Origin: Gammaproteobacteria bacterium | Lineage (GTDB): Bacteria; Pseudomonadota; Gammaproteobacteria; HK1 | DNA: 13,732 bases | Assembly (NCBI GenBank): GCA_013042035.1 | Contig: JABDQX010000140.1 | Location: 1-13,732, forward strand | Direction: 5' to 3' | In this document: piece by piece, positions 6,672 through 13,732 of the stretch | Layout: every line of letters starts with the position of its first letter | Position numbering within the stretch: position 1 is the first letter of the stretch | Program-made: the position numbers and the translations under genes | Notes under the pieces: model-generated | What the model saw: only the letters and a program-made list of their open reading frames with translations | What the model was told of the DNA's origin: nothing | Databases searched by the model: none

Positions 6672-8678
6672 TTAGGGGAAGATTACAGGTTTACCTCTAT
6701 AAATGCGCGCCCACAGCAATGTTCGATTCACACGCCCTTCGCTGTCCACGGAAAGCTCACCGGTTTCTCCTTTGAAGCTTTCGAAATTCCGGGTACGCAA
6801 TCCTTTCAGGCGCGGGATGATTCGATAGGCATCGATGCCCAGCGCGTAATATCTAAGGTACTTCGGTGCAGATTCCGGCCACGCCGCCATCACGGCGCTG
6901 CGTAGTGTTGCCGCATCTTGCGAATCTTGCAGTACCCATGGCATATCTCCGAAAACGACATCATCAATATCCTGATCCAATACAGGATCAACGATACCGC
7001 TGAATATATGAGAGCTGGCATAGATGGGTACGTCACCGGCATAGTGGAATTTTAGCTGTGGCAGAAGTTGACGGGCCTCTCGAGGAAACGCAGCCATCAG
7101 GATGCAGTCCATGCCTTTGTGCGCGGAATCATCATCCTCCGAGACAGGTTCCCGATGCCCGGTATTCTTTACCAATTGTTGTACGCTGGTAGAGATCTCC
7201 TCTAAATTTTCGGAAAAGCCTTGGCTATCGACAACGGCGCCGCCCAGTTGTTGCCAGGTCGCCGTGAAGGCATCCTCCATTCTTTGTCCCCATTGTGTCT
7301 CGGGTGTCAGAATCGCCGCTCTAGTGTGTCCGTCCAATCGCGCCCGCTCGGCAATCTGTTTCGCTTCGGATTCCGGGGCCAGTGTGAATTGGTACAAGGG
7401 CGCGCTTGCATCGGAGGTAGTCTTCGCTTTCAACTCGCTGCCGGATATGCCGTCCGCCGCATGGTTCAGCGTGAGTGTGGGTTGCGGCAGAACGGGTAAT
7501 TTTGTAAGACGCGCGACAGATGGTTTATCCAGAGGGCCGACAACAAACTCCGCGCCCGCATCGATGGCCTCGCTGTACAGGGTTTGAATGTCGGCGCCCA
7601 CCGTATTGTGGATGGTAATGGTGGGTCGATCCGCGTCCTCGTTATCCCTCAACCACGCACTGAGAAAACCGTCATGTATTGCCGTCGCAACGCCCGAAAA
7701 GTTCCCATCGAGCGGCAGCAACAATGCGATGTGGACCGGTAGTTTATCCCGTGCGATCTCGGCAAGCTCCTCCAGCAGAAATTGACCGGCAGGGTGATCC
7801 GGATGCCGTTTTCGCCACGAAATAAGCGCCTGAGAAAGGGTATCGGAATAGCGCGTCGATTTCTTTGAGACGTCGTGCTTGATAATGCTTGCAAGTGTTA
7901 GCCAGCCCTGCAATGTTCTGACCCGTAAAGGGAGCGTTTTTTTCTGCGAGGCGCCCGGCCAAAGATAAGCGTGAGAAAGAAAAGAAGGTGAAAGCGAGGA
8001 AAGTAGCGACCAGATCGCCCTATGGTTTGCTTCGATCTCGGGCGCTTTCGTGAGCAGCATATCCAGCGCGATGCGATCACGGACCGCATTGAAGGCATTG
8101 TTTCCACCCAATCCGGCATAGGCCAACGAGCGTGTTCGGAAAAAATCCGGCCAGAGCAATCTTGGGAGATCCGGATTACAGTGGCTGGGAAGGTGCGAAG
8201 GGACATGGATCTCCTCTCGGCGGCAGTCCGATGAGTAGATTTTCTCAAGAGATACGAAGGCCTCCTCGGGACGCTGTTTGGCCAATGCGACACGGGCCGT
8301 CAGAAGATGTCCATATGCCCTTTGTTGGGTTGTCCATTTCGCGGTATCAATCCTTGCAAGAATTGCCTCGGCGGAACCAGGTTCCTCGGCATCCAGATAG
8401 CCTCCCGCAGCCGCCAACATGTGATCATAAGCGCGAGGCTGAGACGCCTGATCCGCCATGCGCAGATATTTGTCCGCTGCCTCCTTGAATCGACCAGCGG
8501 CCATCAGCGCGCGAGCTGCCTGCTCATCCTCACCGACGTAGAGAAGTGGGCTATCCGGAACTGTCTGACAACCGGCGATAATCAGGCCGACCAAGATATA
8601 TAACGTAATTTTAATTCGCACAAGACCACACTTTCCGTGGCGACATTCAGGAATTTTGCTTTTTAGAGACATGAGCAT
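6672..8678 (-). CDS. lpoA: Penicillin-binding protein activator LpoA, outer-membrane lipoprotein
   Basis: LpoA is an outer-membrane lipoprotein that reaches through the periplasm and stimulates the transpeptidase of PBP1a. The protein has a lipoprotein signal ending in the lipobox IIAGC (33-37, modified Cys37). A helical TPR-like N-terminal domain follows (about 50-305), then a periplasmic-binding (type 1, Leu/Ile/Val-like) fold from about 313 (LPVHIALLLPLDGNFSG). The C-terminus carries the family ending ALGIDAYRIIPRLKGL and TGELSVDSEGRVNRTLLWA. The longest form starts at ATG 8676-8678 (668 aa), with another ATG at 8670-8672. GTG 8619-8621 gives a more typical 18-residue signal peptide (MRIKITLYILVGLIIAGC) with GGAAAG about 9 nt upstream, and I think it is at least as likely. 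The usual neighbours rsmI and yraN are absent. A possible promoter lies at 8740-8767. Intact; identity is strong. Confidence 0.92.
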   Translation of the reverse strand: MLMSLKSKIPECRHGKCGLVRIKITLYILVGLIIAGCQTVPDSPLLYVGEDEQAARALMAAGRFKEAADKYLRMADQASQPRAYDHMLAAAGGYLDAEEPGSAEAILARIDTAKWTTQQRAYGHLLTARVALAKQRPEEAFVSLEKIYSSDCRREEIHVPSHLPSHCNPDLPRLLWPDFFRTRSLAYAGLGGNNAFNAVRDRIALDMLLTKAPEIEANHRAIWSLLSSLSPSFLSHAYLWPGASQKKTLPLRVRTLQGWLTLASIIKHDVSKKSTRYSDTLSQALISWRKRHPDHPAGQFLLEELAEIARDKLPVHIALLLPLDGNFSGVATAIHDGFLSAWLRDNEDADRPTITIHNTVGADIQTLYSEAIDAGAEFVVGPLDKPSVARLTKLPVLPQPTLTLNHAADGISGSELKAKTTSDASAPLYQFTLAPESEAKQIAERARLDGHTRAAILTPETQWGQRMEDAFTATWQQLGGAVVDSQGFSENLEEISTSVQQLVKNTGHREPVSEDDDSAHKGMDCILMAAFPREARQLLPQLKFHYAGDVPIYASSHIFSGIVDPVLDQDIDDVVFGDMPWVLQDSQDAATLRSAVMAAWPESAPKYLRYYALGIDAYRIIPRLKGLRTRNFESFKGETGELSVDSEGRVNRTLLWARIYRGKPVIFP

Positions 8679-8739
8679 AGCGCCACGCAGGCAACCTCGT
8701 TAAAAACGTTCAAGTTACGATTATCCTTGCAAAGGCAAA

Positions 8740-8767
8740 ATCATACCGCAAACACCCGGAATCCCAA
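8740..8767 (-). promoter_or_regulatory. Possible sigma-70 promoter for lpoA
   Basis: On the minus strand, TTGGGA (8762-8767) and TATGAT (8740-8745) are separated by 16 bp; they match the -35 and -10 consensus at 4 and 5 of 6 positions. Transcription would start about 50-110 nt upstream of the candidate lpoA starts. Prediction only, but it is the best-looking promoter in this spacer. Confidence 0.4.
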
Positions 8768-8774
8768 ATTCCGG
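8756..8774. repeat. 7-bp inverted repeat overlapping the putative lpoA -35 box
   Basis: CCGGAAT-CCCAA-ATTCCGG, a perfect 7-bp stem with a 5-nt loop. No T-run follows on either strand, so it is not an obvious terminator. Its overlap with TTGGGA (8762-8767) makes an operator possible. Confidence 0.45.
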
Positions 8775-8875
8775 AAACAACACATGTTGAGATATCGTTT
8801 CGTGTTACCGAACTTTTAATGCAATGAAGGCTCTCACTGTTTGATTTTGGAAGTTCCCCAGGTGATTTCCTATTG

Positions 8876-9208
8876 TCATGAGTTCGCCTTCCCGGTTGTA
8901 TAGCGCGTCAACCATGCCTCGTACTCGGGAGTGATTGCCTGAAGTTTCTGGGAAAATATTTCGGGCACCTCATAGGGATGTAGGTTCGCGATGACTTGCA
9001 TTACCCGGCATTCCAGGGATTCGTGGGTTCTGGCCTCACATTGCCATTCCACACCATCGTGTATTCGATCTTTCCACCAATAAGTTGTGTCAATAGGACC
9101 GGTCACATGAACCGATGCCGCCAGATGCTTGCCCACCAGCTCTTCGGCAATGGCTCCAGCAATTTCCTGATTCGGTGTACTGACACGTAAAAGAATAAAT
9201 GAGGCCAT
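8876..9208 (-). CDS. cutA: CutA1 family divalent-cation tolerance protein
   Basis: A 110-residue member of the CutA1 family, small trimeric proteins with a ferredoxin-like, PII-like fold linked to copper and other divalent-cation tolerance; the exact biochemical role is still debated. Family positions seen: STPNQEIAGAIAEELVGKHL (10-29), TTYWWKDRI (41-49, equivalent to the usual SxYxWxGxI), and HPYEVPEI (77-84). The cysteine common after LAA in the family (LAAC) is serine here (LAAS, 29-32). Start ATG 9206-9208 is the natural N-terminus, with AAAGAG about 8 nt upstream. It stands alone, 197 bp upstream of lpoA and with 242 bp to the CoA-transferase gene, so it probably has its own promoter. 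The dsbD/dipZ gene that often accompanies cutA is not seen. Confidence 0.93.
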   Translation of the reverse strand: MASFILLRVSTPNQEIAGAIAEELVGKHLAASVHVTGPIDTTYWWKDRIHDGVEWQCEARTHESLECRVMQVIANLHPYEVPEIFSQKLQAITPEYEAWLTRYTTGKANS

Positions 9209-9450
9209 GCATTGCTCTTTACAGTTGGCGTTTTGATTTCATCCCGGGTTTGTCCGAATCATCGGCAAGGCGAGTGGGTCTTATCCGGTTTTTGGGATTA
9301 TCGGGCAGGGAATGCATCGGTCAGGGGCAGGATATAAATTTGCTCATTATCCGGGATAGAGTTACTTATCCCTTGGCGTTCAAAGAAGCTGAAGTTTCAC
9401 CGTTTTTAATCGGGCAGTATATTAGCAATCACTACTTAGTAATGGAACCG
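9209..9450. other. 242-bp spacer upstream of cutA
   Basis: No gene is seen; both strands have stops in all frames and no protein-family similarity is recognised. It contains the inverted repeat GGGATA-gagttact-TATCCC (9353-9372), a 6-bp stem with an 8-nt loop. No convincing -35/-10 pair for cutA was found. Confidence 0.4.
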
Positions 9451-10647
9451 TCAGATTACCCCTTCACGGGCCAGCGCCTCGATCCGATCACTGCTGTAAC
9501 CAAGCCCGGCTAGAATCTCGGCCGTATGTTCTCCCCGTTGCGGGGCGGGGCGCGCCACTGCGAACTCGAAGTCGCTGATCTTCAGAGGGAAGGCAAACTG
9601 CGTCATTTCCTCGCCGCTAGCGCCATTATCGAAATAGCGATCCGTTTTGATAAACATCTCCCGTGCCTTGAAGTGTTCATTGTCCATACTCTCTTCCAAT
9701 CCGAGAACGGGGGAGACACAACAATCCACACCTGCCAGCTTCTCTAACCACCAAGACATAGGATGGGCTTTGAAGATATCCGCCACCCGGGCGCGTGCCT
9801 CTTTGCCTTCGCTTCCCATGGCCATGCGCGCGGGGATAAGTTCCGGGTGCTCGACCGCCTCGCAAAAGGCCTGCCAGAATTTTTCCTCCGGAGCGGCAAT
9901 GGCCATGTAGCGACCGTCTAAGGTCTCGTATATCCCGTAGCAGGGCAAGGCACCGGAGAGCAGATCGGTACCCCGGGGTGCCACGCGCCCGGCGTCCAGG
10001 TATCCGATCAAGGGGACAATGGCATTGACGAGGGCACAGTCCGTCATCGAGACATCGATATAACGGCCCTCGCCGGTGCGCCCGGCATCCACCAGGGCGG
10101 CGAGGATACCCATGGCAGCGCTCAGGGTACCGCCGGCCAGATCCGCGAACTGGATGTTGGGAATGGCGGGAGGGCCGCCCTTGTGACCGATTTGATCGGT
10201 AATGCCAGCGTAGGCGCAGTAATTTAGATCGTGTCCGGCATGGGTTCGATAGGGTCCTGTCTGGCCGTAGCCGGTGATGGAACAATAGACGATGCGGGGA
10301 TTGACGGCCTTGATGGCCTCATAACCGATGCCCAGTTTATCCACCACGCCGGGCCGGAAGCTCTCGACGACGACATCGGCGTCTTTCACCAGATCCAGGA
10401 AGACCTCCCGCCCCCCAGCCAGACCCAGGTCGAGCTGAAATCCCCGTTTATTGCGGTTTGCGCACAGAAAATAGGCGCTCGGAGATCGGTCGGGGCCCGC
10501 AGCGGCGCGTGCGTAGTCGCCGATCCTGGGATCCTCGACCTTTATGACATCGGCGCCCATATCCGCAAGATAAAGTGTGCACAGGGGACCGGGGAGCAGT
10601 CGCGTGAGATCGATGACGCGTATATTCGCTAATGGTTTGGGTCGCAT
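9451..10647 (-). CDS. Family III CoA-transferase / alpha-methylacyl-CoA racemase-like (CaiB/BaiF)
   Basis: A 398-residue enzyme of the CaiB/BaiF family, which forms interlocked dimers and either moves CoA between acids or epimerises 2-methylacyl-CoA. The N-terminus is diagnostic: VIDLTRLLPGPLCTLYLADM (11-30) then GADVIKVEDP (31-40). The residues matching the racemase triad are H139 in AGHDLNYCAYAG, D169 in FADLAGGTL, and E254 in the APEEKFW segment. The H/E pair favours an alpha-methylacyl-CoA racemase over a formyl-CoA-type transferase; substrate is unknown. I start it at ATG 10645-10647, because GAGGAG lies 4 nt upstream and the core domain begins at once; the frame is open a further 28 codons with no family similarity. 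It is divergent from the NACHT gene (338 bp) and has no fatty-acid or bile-acid neighbours in view. Confidence 0.88.
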   Translation of the reverse strand: MRPKPLANIRVIDLTRLLPGPLCTLYLADMGADVIKVEDPRIGDYARAAAGPDRSPSAYFLCANRNKRGFQLDLGLAGGREVFLDLVKDADVVVESFRPGVVDKLGIGYEAIKAVNPRIVYCSITGYGQTGPYRTHAGHDLNYCAYAGITDQIGHKGGPPAIPNIQFADLAGGTLSAAMGILAALVDAGRTGEGRYIDVSMTDCALVNAIVPLIGYLDAGRVAPRGTDLLSGALPCYGIYETLDGRYMAIAAPEEKFWQAFCEAVEHPELIPARMAMGSEGKEARARVADIFKAHPMSWWLEKLAGVDCCVSPVLGLEESMDNEHFKAREMFIKTDRYFDNGASGEEMTQFAFPLKISDFEFAVARPAPQRGEHTAEILAGLGYSSDRIEALAREGVI

Positions 10648-10985
10648 GATACTCCTCATTGCCTCGAAGCAAAGTTGTGCTGTCACATTAAAGATCAAGG
10701 CTATTCTTAAACATGACTTAACCGATAGCAACTGGGGTTTAGTCCCTTACCCGGAAGAAAAAACATATCAGAATGATAATTCCTATAGAAAAATTAGTTC
10801 GTTGGTTGTTTACAGGCACGGATCCGCACGGGTAGGATGAAACTAGAAGGACCGAATCGTATTATTCCGTCAACTGAAAAGTGAGAACTTTGAATTTCCC
10901 GCCGAAGTATGTGGGAAACGAACCCACGATCTATACAAACCCTTGCCGCGCTAGTGCCGCGTACGGAAATAACTCCGGAATAACC
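10648..10985. other. 338-bp divergent intergenic region
   Basis: Lies between the divergent CoA-transferase and nuclease-NACHT genes, so it must hold a promoter for each. No gene is supported. It is AT-rich compared with the NACHT gene. A perfect hairpin GTGGG-AAACGAA-CCCAC is at 10911-10927. On the minus strand TTGCTA and AAGAAT with 17-bp spacing form a weak possible promoter for the CoA-transferase gene. No clear promoter reading into the NACHT gene was found. Confidence 0.45.
10652..10657 (-). promoter_or_regulatory. Ribosome binding site setting the CoA-transferase start
   Basis: GAGGAG on the minus strand, followed by TATC and ATG 10645-10647. It argues for this start over in-frame candidates at 10657-10659 and 10729-10731. 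Confidence 0.65.
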
Positions 10986-13732
10986 ATGGATTACGATCTC
11001 TCCCGTCACCTTTCCACCCGATCCTTCGAGCAACTCGTTCAGGCCTTGGCCGTGGCCGTCATCGGTCCGGGTGTCGTAGTCTTTGGCGACGGCCCGGACG
11101 GTGGACGGGAGGCCACCTTCGATGGCCCCATGGAGTTTCCCAACGATGCCGATCCCTGGAACGGTTATCTGGTGGTCCAGGCCAAATTCCGCCAGCGGCC
11201 CGGCGGTGATGATGGAAACTGGGCATTGGATGCCTTGCGCGGGGATCTGGAAAAATTCGCCGATCCCAAACGCAAGCTGCGCAGGCCCGAATACTATCTC
11301 TTCGCCACCAACGTCGTTCTGACCCCGGTAGCGGACACAGGCGGCAAGGACAAAGCCACCCAACTGCTCAACGAGTACATACCCAAACTCGGGCTCAAGA
11401 GTTTCCATATCTGGGATTATGACCAGATTTGTACACTCCTCGATACGCACTCGGATGTCCGCACGGCTTATTCCGCCTGGATCACGCCGGGAGATGTGCT
11501 GACGGCGGTGTTGGAACACATGCAGCCGCAACGCCCGGATTTTCGCCAGGTCATGTCCCTGTTGATGCAAAAGGATCTGCTGGCCGACCAATACGTCAAA
11601 CTCGGTCAGGCCGGGCACAGCGATGAGGGCCGCACGCCCCTTGCCAAGGTGTTCGTCGATTTGCCGGTGGGCAATGCCGAGGAATTCGCCAGAGCGTCCG
11701 CTGTCACCGATACCGGCCAGGAAACAGAAACGCCCAGCGGCATCTCGGAGATCCTGCACTTGGGGGCGCGGCGGCTCGATTCCCAATCCAACCCTGCTGA
11801 GAACCGGCCCGGACAACGGGCCGCTGATGCCGATTCACAGACCAACCAAACCCTGCCCGGGCGCGTGGTGCTGGTGGGCGGACCTGGCCAGGGCAAGAGC
11901 ACTCTCACCCAGTTTCTTTGTCAGTTGCACCGAGTCTCATTACTGGATACCGCTCAAAACGCACACCTCACCCCAGAGTCCCGGGACGCCTGCCACCTGA
12001 TACGGGCGCAATGTGAGGCCGAATCCCTGGAACTCCCCGCCATGGCCCGTTTCCCACTGCGGGTGGAACTCAATGCTTTTGCCAGCGCGCTGGCAAAGGG
12101 CGTGGCCAGCTCGCTGTTCGATTACCTGCTGCAACATATCCGCAAACGCACGGATCACGAGATTGTCCAGGAGGATCTGCGGGCATGGCTGGGCGTCTAC
12201 CCTTGGTTGATTGCCTTGGATGGTCTGGATGAAGTTCCGGCATCCTCCAACCGCGCTGAAGTTTTGGACGCCGTTCAGGACTTTCTCGTCGACGCCCATG
12301 CCGGCAATGCGGATCTCCTGCTGGTAGCCACCACCCGTCCCCAGGGCTACAGCGACGACTTCGACTCCCGCTACTACCACCATCGCTATCTGTTGCCGCT
12401 CCCGGTGCCAAACGCCCTCCATTATGCCGGGCGTCTGGCGGAACAGCGCTGGCTCAACGACCGGGATAAGCAACAACGGGTTACCGGGCGGCTGGAACGC
12501 GCCGCCAAGGAACCGGCCACCGCCCGCCTGATGCGCAGCCCCTTGCAGGTCACCATCATGGCCCTGCTGGTGGAAAGCGTCGGCCAGCCGCCCCAGGAGC
12601 GCTGGCGCCTGTTCAACGACTACTATCAGGTCATCTTCCGGCGCGAAAAAGAACGCGATATCCCCGCCGCCGATCTTCTCAACAGCTATGAGGCCGACAT
12701 CCACGCCATCCACCAACAGGTCGGGTGCCACTTGCAGATTCACTCGGAACAATCCGGCGGCACCGAGGCGGTCATGGGGGAGGCGGAATTTCGCGAACTG
12801 GTCGGCAAGCGCCTCACCGACGAAGGGCACCAAGGGGAAGAACTGGCTCGGCTGACGCAAAACGTCATTGATGCCGCCCTGGAACGCTTGGTGTTCCTGG
12901 TGGCGCCACGGGAAGGCGTCATCGGTTTCGAGATCCGCTCCCTACAGGAATTCATGGCCGCCCAATGGCTCATGAACGGCAGTGATGATGAAATACGCCA
13001 ACGCCTGCGGGCCATCGCCCCGAGTACCCACTGGCGCAATGTATTCCTGTTCGCCACCGGCCGCTGTTTTCACGACAAACAACACCTACGAGACAGCGTC
13101 CAGGCCCTGTGCGGCGAATACAACGAAGGTGACGGGGGATCCCACCAAGGCGTTTATCCGGACGGTCCGGTTGTGGGCGCATCACCCCCGGTGGCGAAAG
13201 ACCCTGGGTGGCTGGGGTCGAGCGAAGCGAGCCCCCAGTACCTTCATGGTAACGGAACTAGTGCCATCAATGGCAAAACGTCATCCCGGCAGGGAAGCCG
13301 GGAACCAGTGTCCAGGGATGGCTTCAATAAACCCAGTGCCAGGGACGGCGAAAATGATTTTCCCCAAAGCACCGACCTGACCCAAACCATCCTGCTCGGC
13401 TCCCGTCTCGCCCTGGAGATCCTGGAGGACGGGGCGCTGGGCAACCAACCCAAACAACGCCAGGTCTACGCCCGCCTCGCCCTGCGATTGCTGGAACTGC
13501 CGCCTTGCGCGGAACACTCGCGTCTCGCCCGCCAGTATCGGCCCGAACTGGAAACGGTTTTCCGGGAGGAATTGCAGCGCCATCTGGAAAATAGCCTGCC
13601 GGAACGGCGGTTTGGCGCCTGGCTAACCTTGATCGAACTGATAGGCCGGGAAGATGAGGCTCCATGGATGCGCGGGCTGGCCGATGCCTATTGGCCGGAA
13701 GAGCCGGAATCTGGGCTCGGGATTCTTAAGGC
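10986..13732 (+). CDS. PD-(D/E)XK nuclease-NACHT STAND NTPase, putative anti-phage protein (3' end outside window)
   Basis: At least 915 codons, open at the right edge. Residues 1-175 form an Mrr-like PD-(D/E)XK nuclease: SFEQLVQAL (13-21, E15), FGDGPDGGREATF (33-45, D38) and VVQAKF (63-68, Q65/K67), matching the D...QxK pattern. The NTPase has Walker A LVGGPGQGKST (296-306, K304), Walker B LIALDGLDEVP (408-418, with the D-G-x-D-E of NACHT proteins), LLVATTRPQGY (sensor R451), the helical RSPLQVTIMALL region, and GFEIRSLQEFMAAQWL (647-662), which ends many bacterial NACHT modules. An 80-codon repeat-derived linker (about 715-795) precedes a helical C-terminal part, probably the start of the sensor. 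Known relatives (bNACHT, Avs) sense phage proteins, oligomerise and activate the nuclease; that role is inferred. Start ATG 10986-10988 directly precedes the nuclease domain; only GGAA is available as ribosome site. GC-rich compared with other genes here. Confidence 0.9.
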   Translation, partial: MDYDLSRHLSTRSFEQLVQALAVAVIGPGVVVFGDGPDGGREATFDGPMEFPNDADPWNGYLVVQAKFRQRPGGDDGNWALDALRGDLEKFADPKRKLRRPEYYLFATNVVLTPVADTGGKDKATQLLNEYIPKLGLKSFHIWDYDQICTLLDTHSDVRTAYSAWITPGDVLTAVLEHMQPQRPDFRQVMSLLMQKDLLADQYVKLGQAGHSDEGRTPLAKVFVDLPVGNAEEFARASAVTDTGQETETPSGISEILHLGARRLDSQSNPAENRPGQRAADADSQTNQTLPGRVVLVGGPGQGKSTLTQFLCQLHRVSLLDTAQNAHLTPESRDACHLIRAQCEAESLELPAMARFPLRVELNAFASALAKGVASSLFDYLLQHIRKRTDHEIVQEDLRAWLGVYPWLIALDGLDEVPASSNRAEVLDAVQDFLVDAHAGNADLLLVATTRPQGYSDDFDSRYYHHRYLLPLPVPNALHYAGRLAEQRWLNDRDKQQRVTGRLERAAKEPATARLMRSPLQVTIMALLVESVGQPPQERWRLFNDYYQVIFRREKERDIPAADLLNSYEADIHAIHQQVGCHLQIHSEQSGGTEAVMGEAEFRELVGKRLTDEGHQGEELARLTQNVIDAALERLVFLVAPREGVIGFEIRSLQEFMAAQWLMNGSDDEIRQRLRAIAPSTHWRNVFLFATGRCFHDKQHLRDSVQALCGEYNEGDGGSHQGVYPDGPVVGASPPVAKDPGWLGSSEASPQYLHGNGTSAINGKTSSRQGSREPVSRDGFNKPSARDGENDFPQSTDLTQTILLGSRLALEILEDGALGNQPKQRQVYARLALRLLELPPCAEHSRLARQYRPELETVFREELQRHLENSLPERRFGAWLTLIELIGREDEAPWMRGLADAYWPEEPESGLGILK
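13130..13370 (+). repeat. Repeat-rich in-frame segment inside the NACHT gene
   Basis: A run of palindromes and direct repeats that keeps the reading frame open: CCGGAC-G-GTCCGG (about 13158-13170); CTGGGG...CCCCAG flanking TCGAGCGAAGCGAG (13212-13238); TGCCAT-CA-ATGGCA (13262-13275); TCCCGGC-AGGGAA-GCCGGGA (13284-13303); and direct copies CCAGTGTCCAGGGATGGC (13305-13322) and CCAGTGCCAGGGACGGC (13333-13349). The encoded residues (G, S, P, N and D rich) look like a disordered linker unlike the flanking helical protein. This fits insertion of dispersed extragenic palindromes into a coding region. Confidence 0.65.

Larger units (their letters stand above)
8679..8875. other. 197-bp spacer between cutA and lpoA
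   Basis: No coding sequence is seen. It holds the possible lpoA promoter and a 7-bp inverted repeat described separately. Confidence 0.5.

Noticed and set aside
6672..8678. Alternative reading of the lpoA product as an amino-acid ABC transporter binding protein
   Set aside because: The C-terminal half has that fold, but the lipobox, helical N-terminal domain and the TGELSVDSEGRV ending are those of LpoA, and no permease or ATPase is near.
10908..10930. Minus-strand hairpin GTGGG-TTCGTTT-CCCAC resembling a tRNA T-arm, possible attachment-site remnant
   Set aside because: The loop lacks the conserved A58, no acceptor stem, CCA or anticodon arm can be paired around it, and no integrase is present.
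10794..11816. Long minus-strand open frame (340 codons) opposite the NACHT gene
   Set aside because: It mirrors the GC-rich codon pattern of the plus-strand gene, shows no recognisable motifs, and the plus strand carries clear nuclease motifs here.
11940..12860. Second long minus-strand open frame (306 codons)
   Set aside because: It is antisense to the Walker B and helical part of the NACHT NTPase and has no ribosome site or family similarity; typical shadow in GC-rich DNA.

Overview
The window most likely comes from a gammaproteobacterium. LpoA, an activator of penicillin-binding proteins found essentially only in Gammaproteobacteria, is present, and TopA, DprA, CysS and CutA are of ordinary proteobacterial type. 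I cannot name the genus. All genes but one lie on the minus strand; the exception is the last gene at the right edge.

Layout from left to right: topA (5' two thirds, running off the left edge) with dprA just upstream of it. Next come two small accessory genes that look like a toxin-antitoxin pair (YgiT-type zinc-finger protein and DUF4258 protein), the second of which overlaps the start of dprA. Then a frameshifted gene for a HEPN-like protein starting 3 nt after the cysS stop, cysS itself, and a PmtA-like SAM-dependent methyltransferase starting from TTG. Then lpoA, cutA and a family III CoA-transferase/alpha-methylacyl-CoA racemase. These form one co-directional block with several possible internal promoters. 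The housekeeping genes (topA, dprA, cysS, lpoA, cutA) are interleaved with accessory genes between cysS and dprA.

After a 338-bp divergent intergenic region, the strand switches to a large plus-strand gene of at least 915 codons that leaves the window at the right edge. It encodes an N-terminal Mrr-like PD-(D/E)XK nuclease domain fused to a NACHT-type STAND NTPase. This architecture resembles bacterial anti-phage NLR-like proteins (bNACHT/Avs type) and is the best candidate for an interesting system here. The gene is visibly richer in GC than the cysS-dprA interval. Between the NTPase module and the C-terminal part it carries about 80 codons made largely of palindromic and directly repeated DNA, apparently a dispersed repeat tolerated in frame. 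A related repeat core also forms the last codons and stop of the HEPN-like gene.

No rRNA, tRNA, CRISPR array, transposase or integrase gene was seen.
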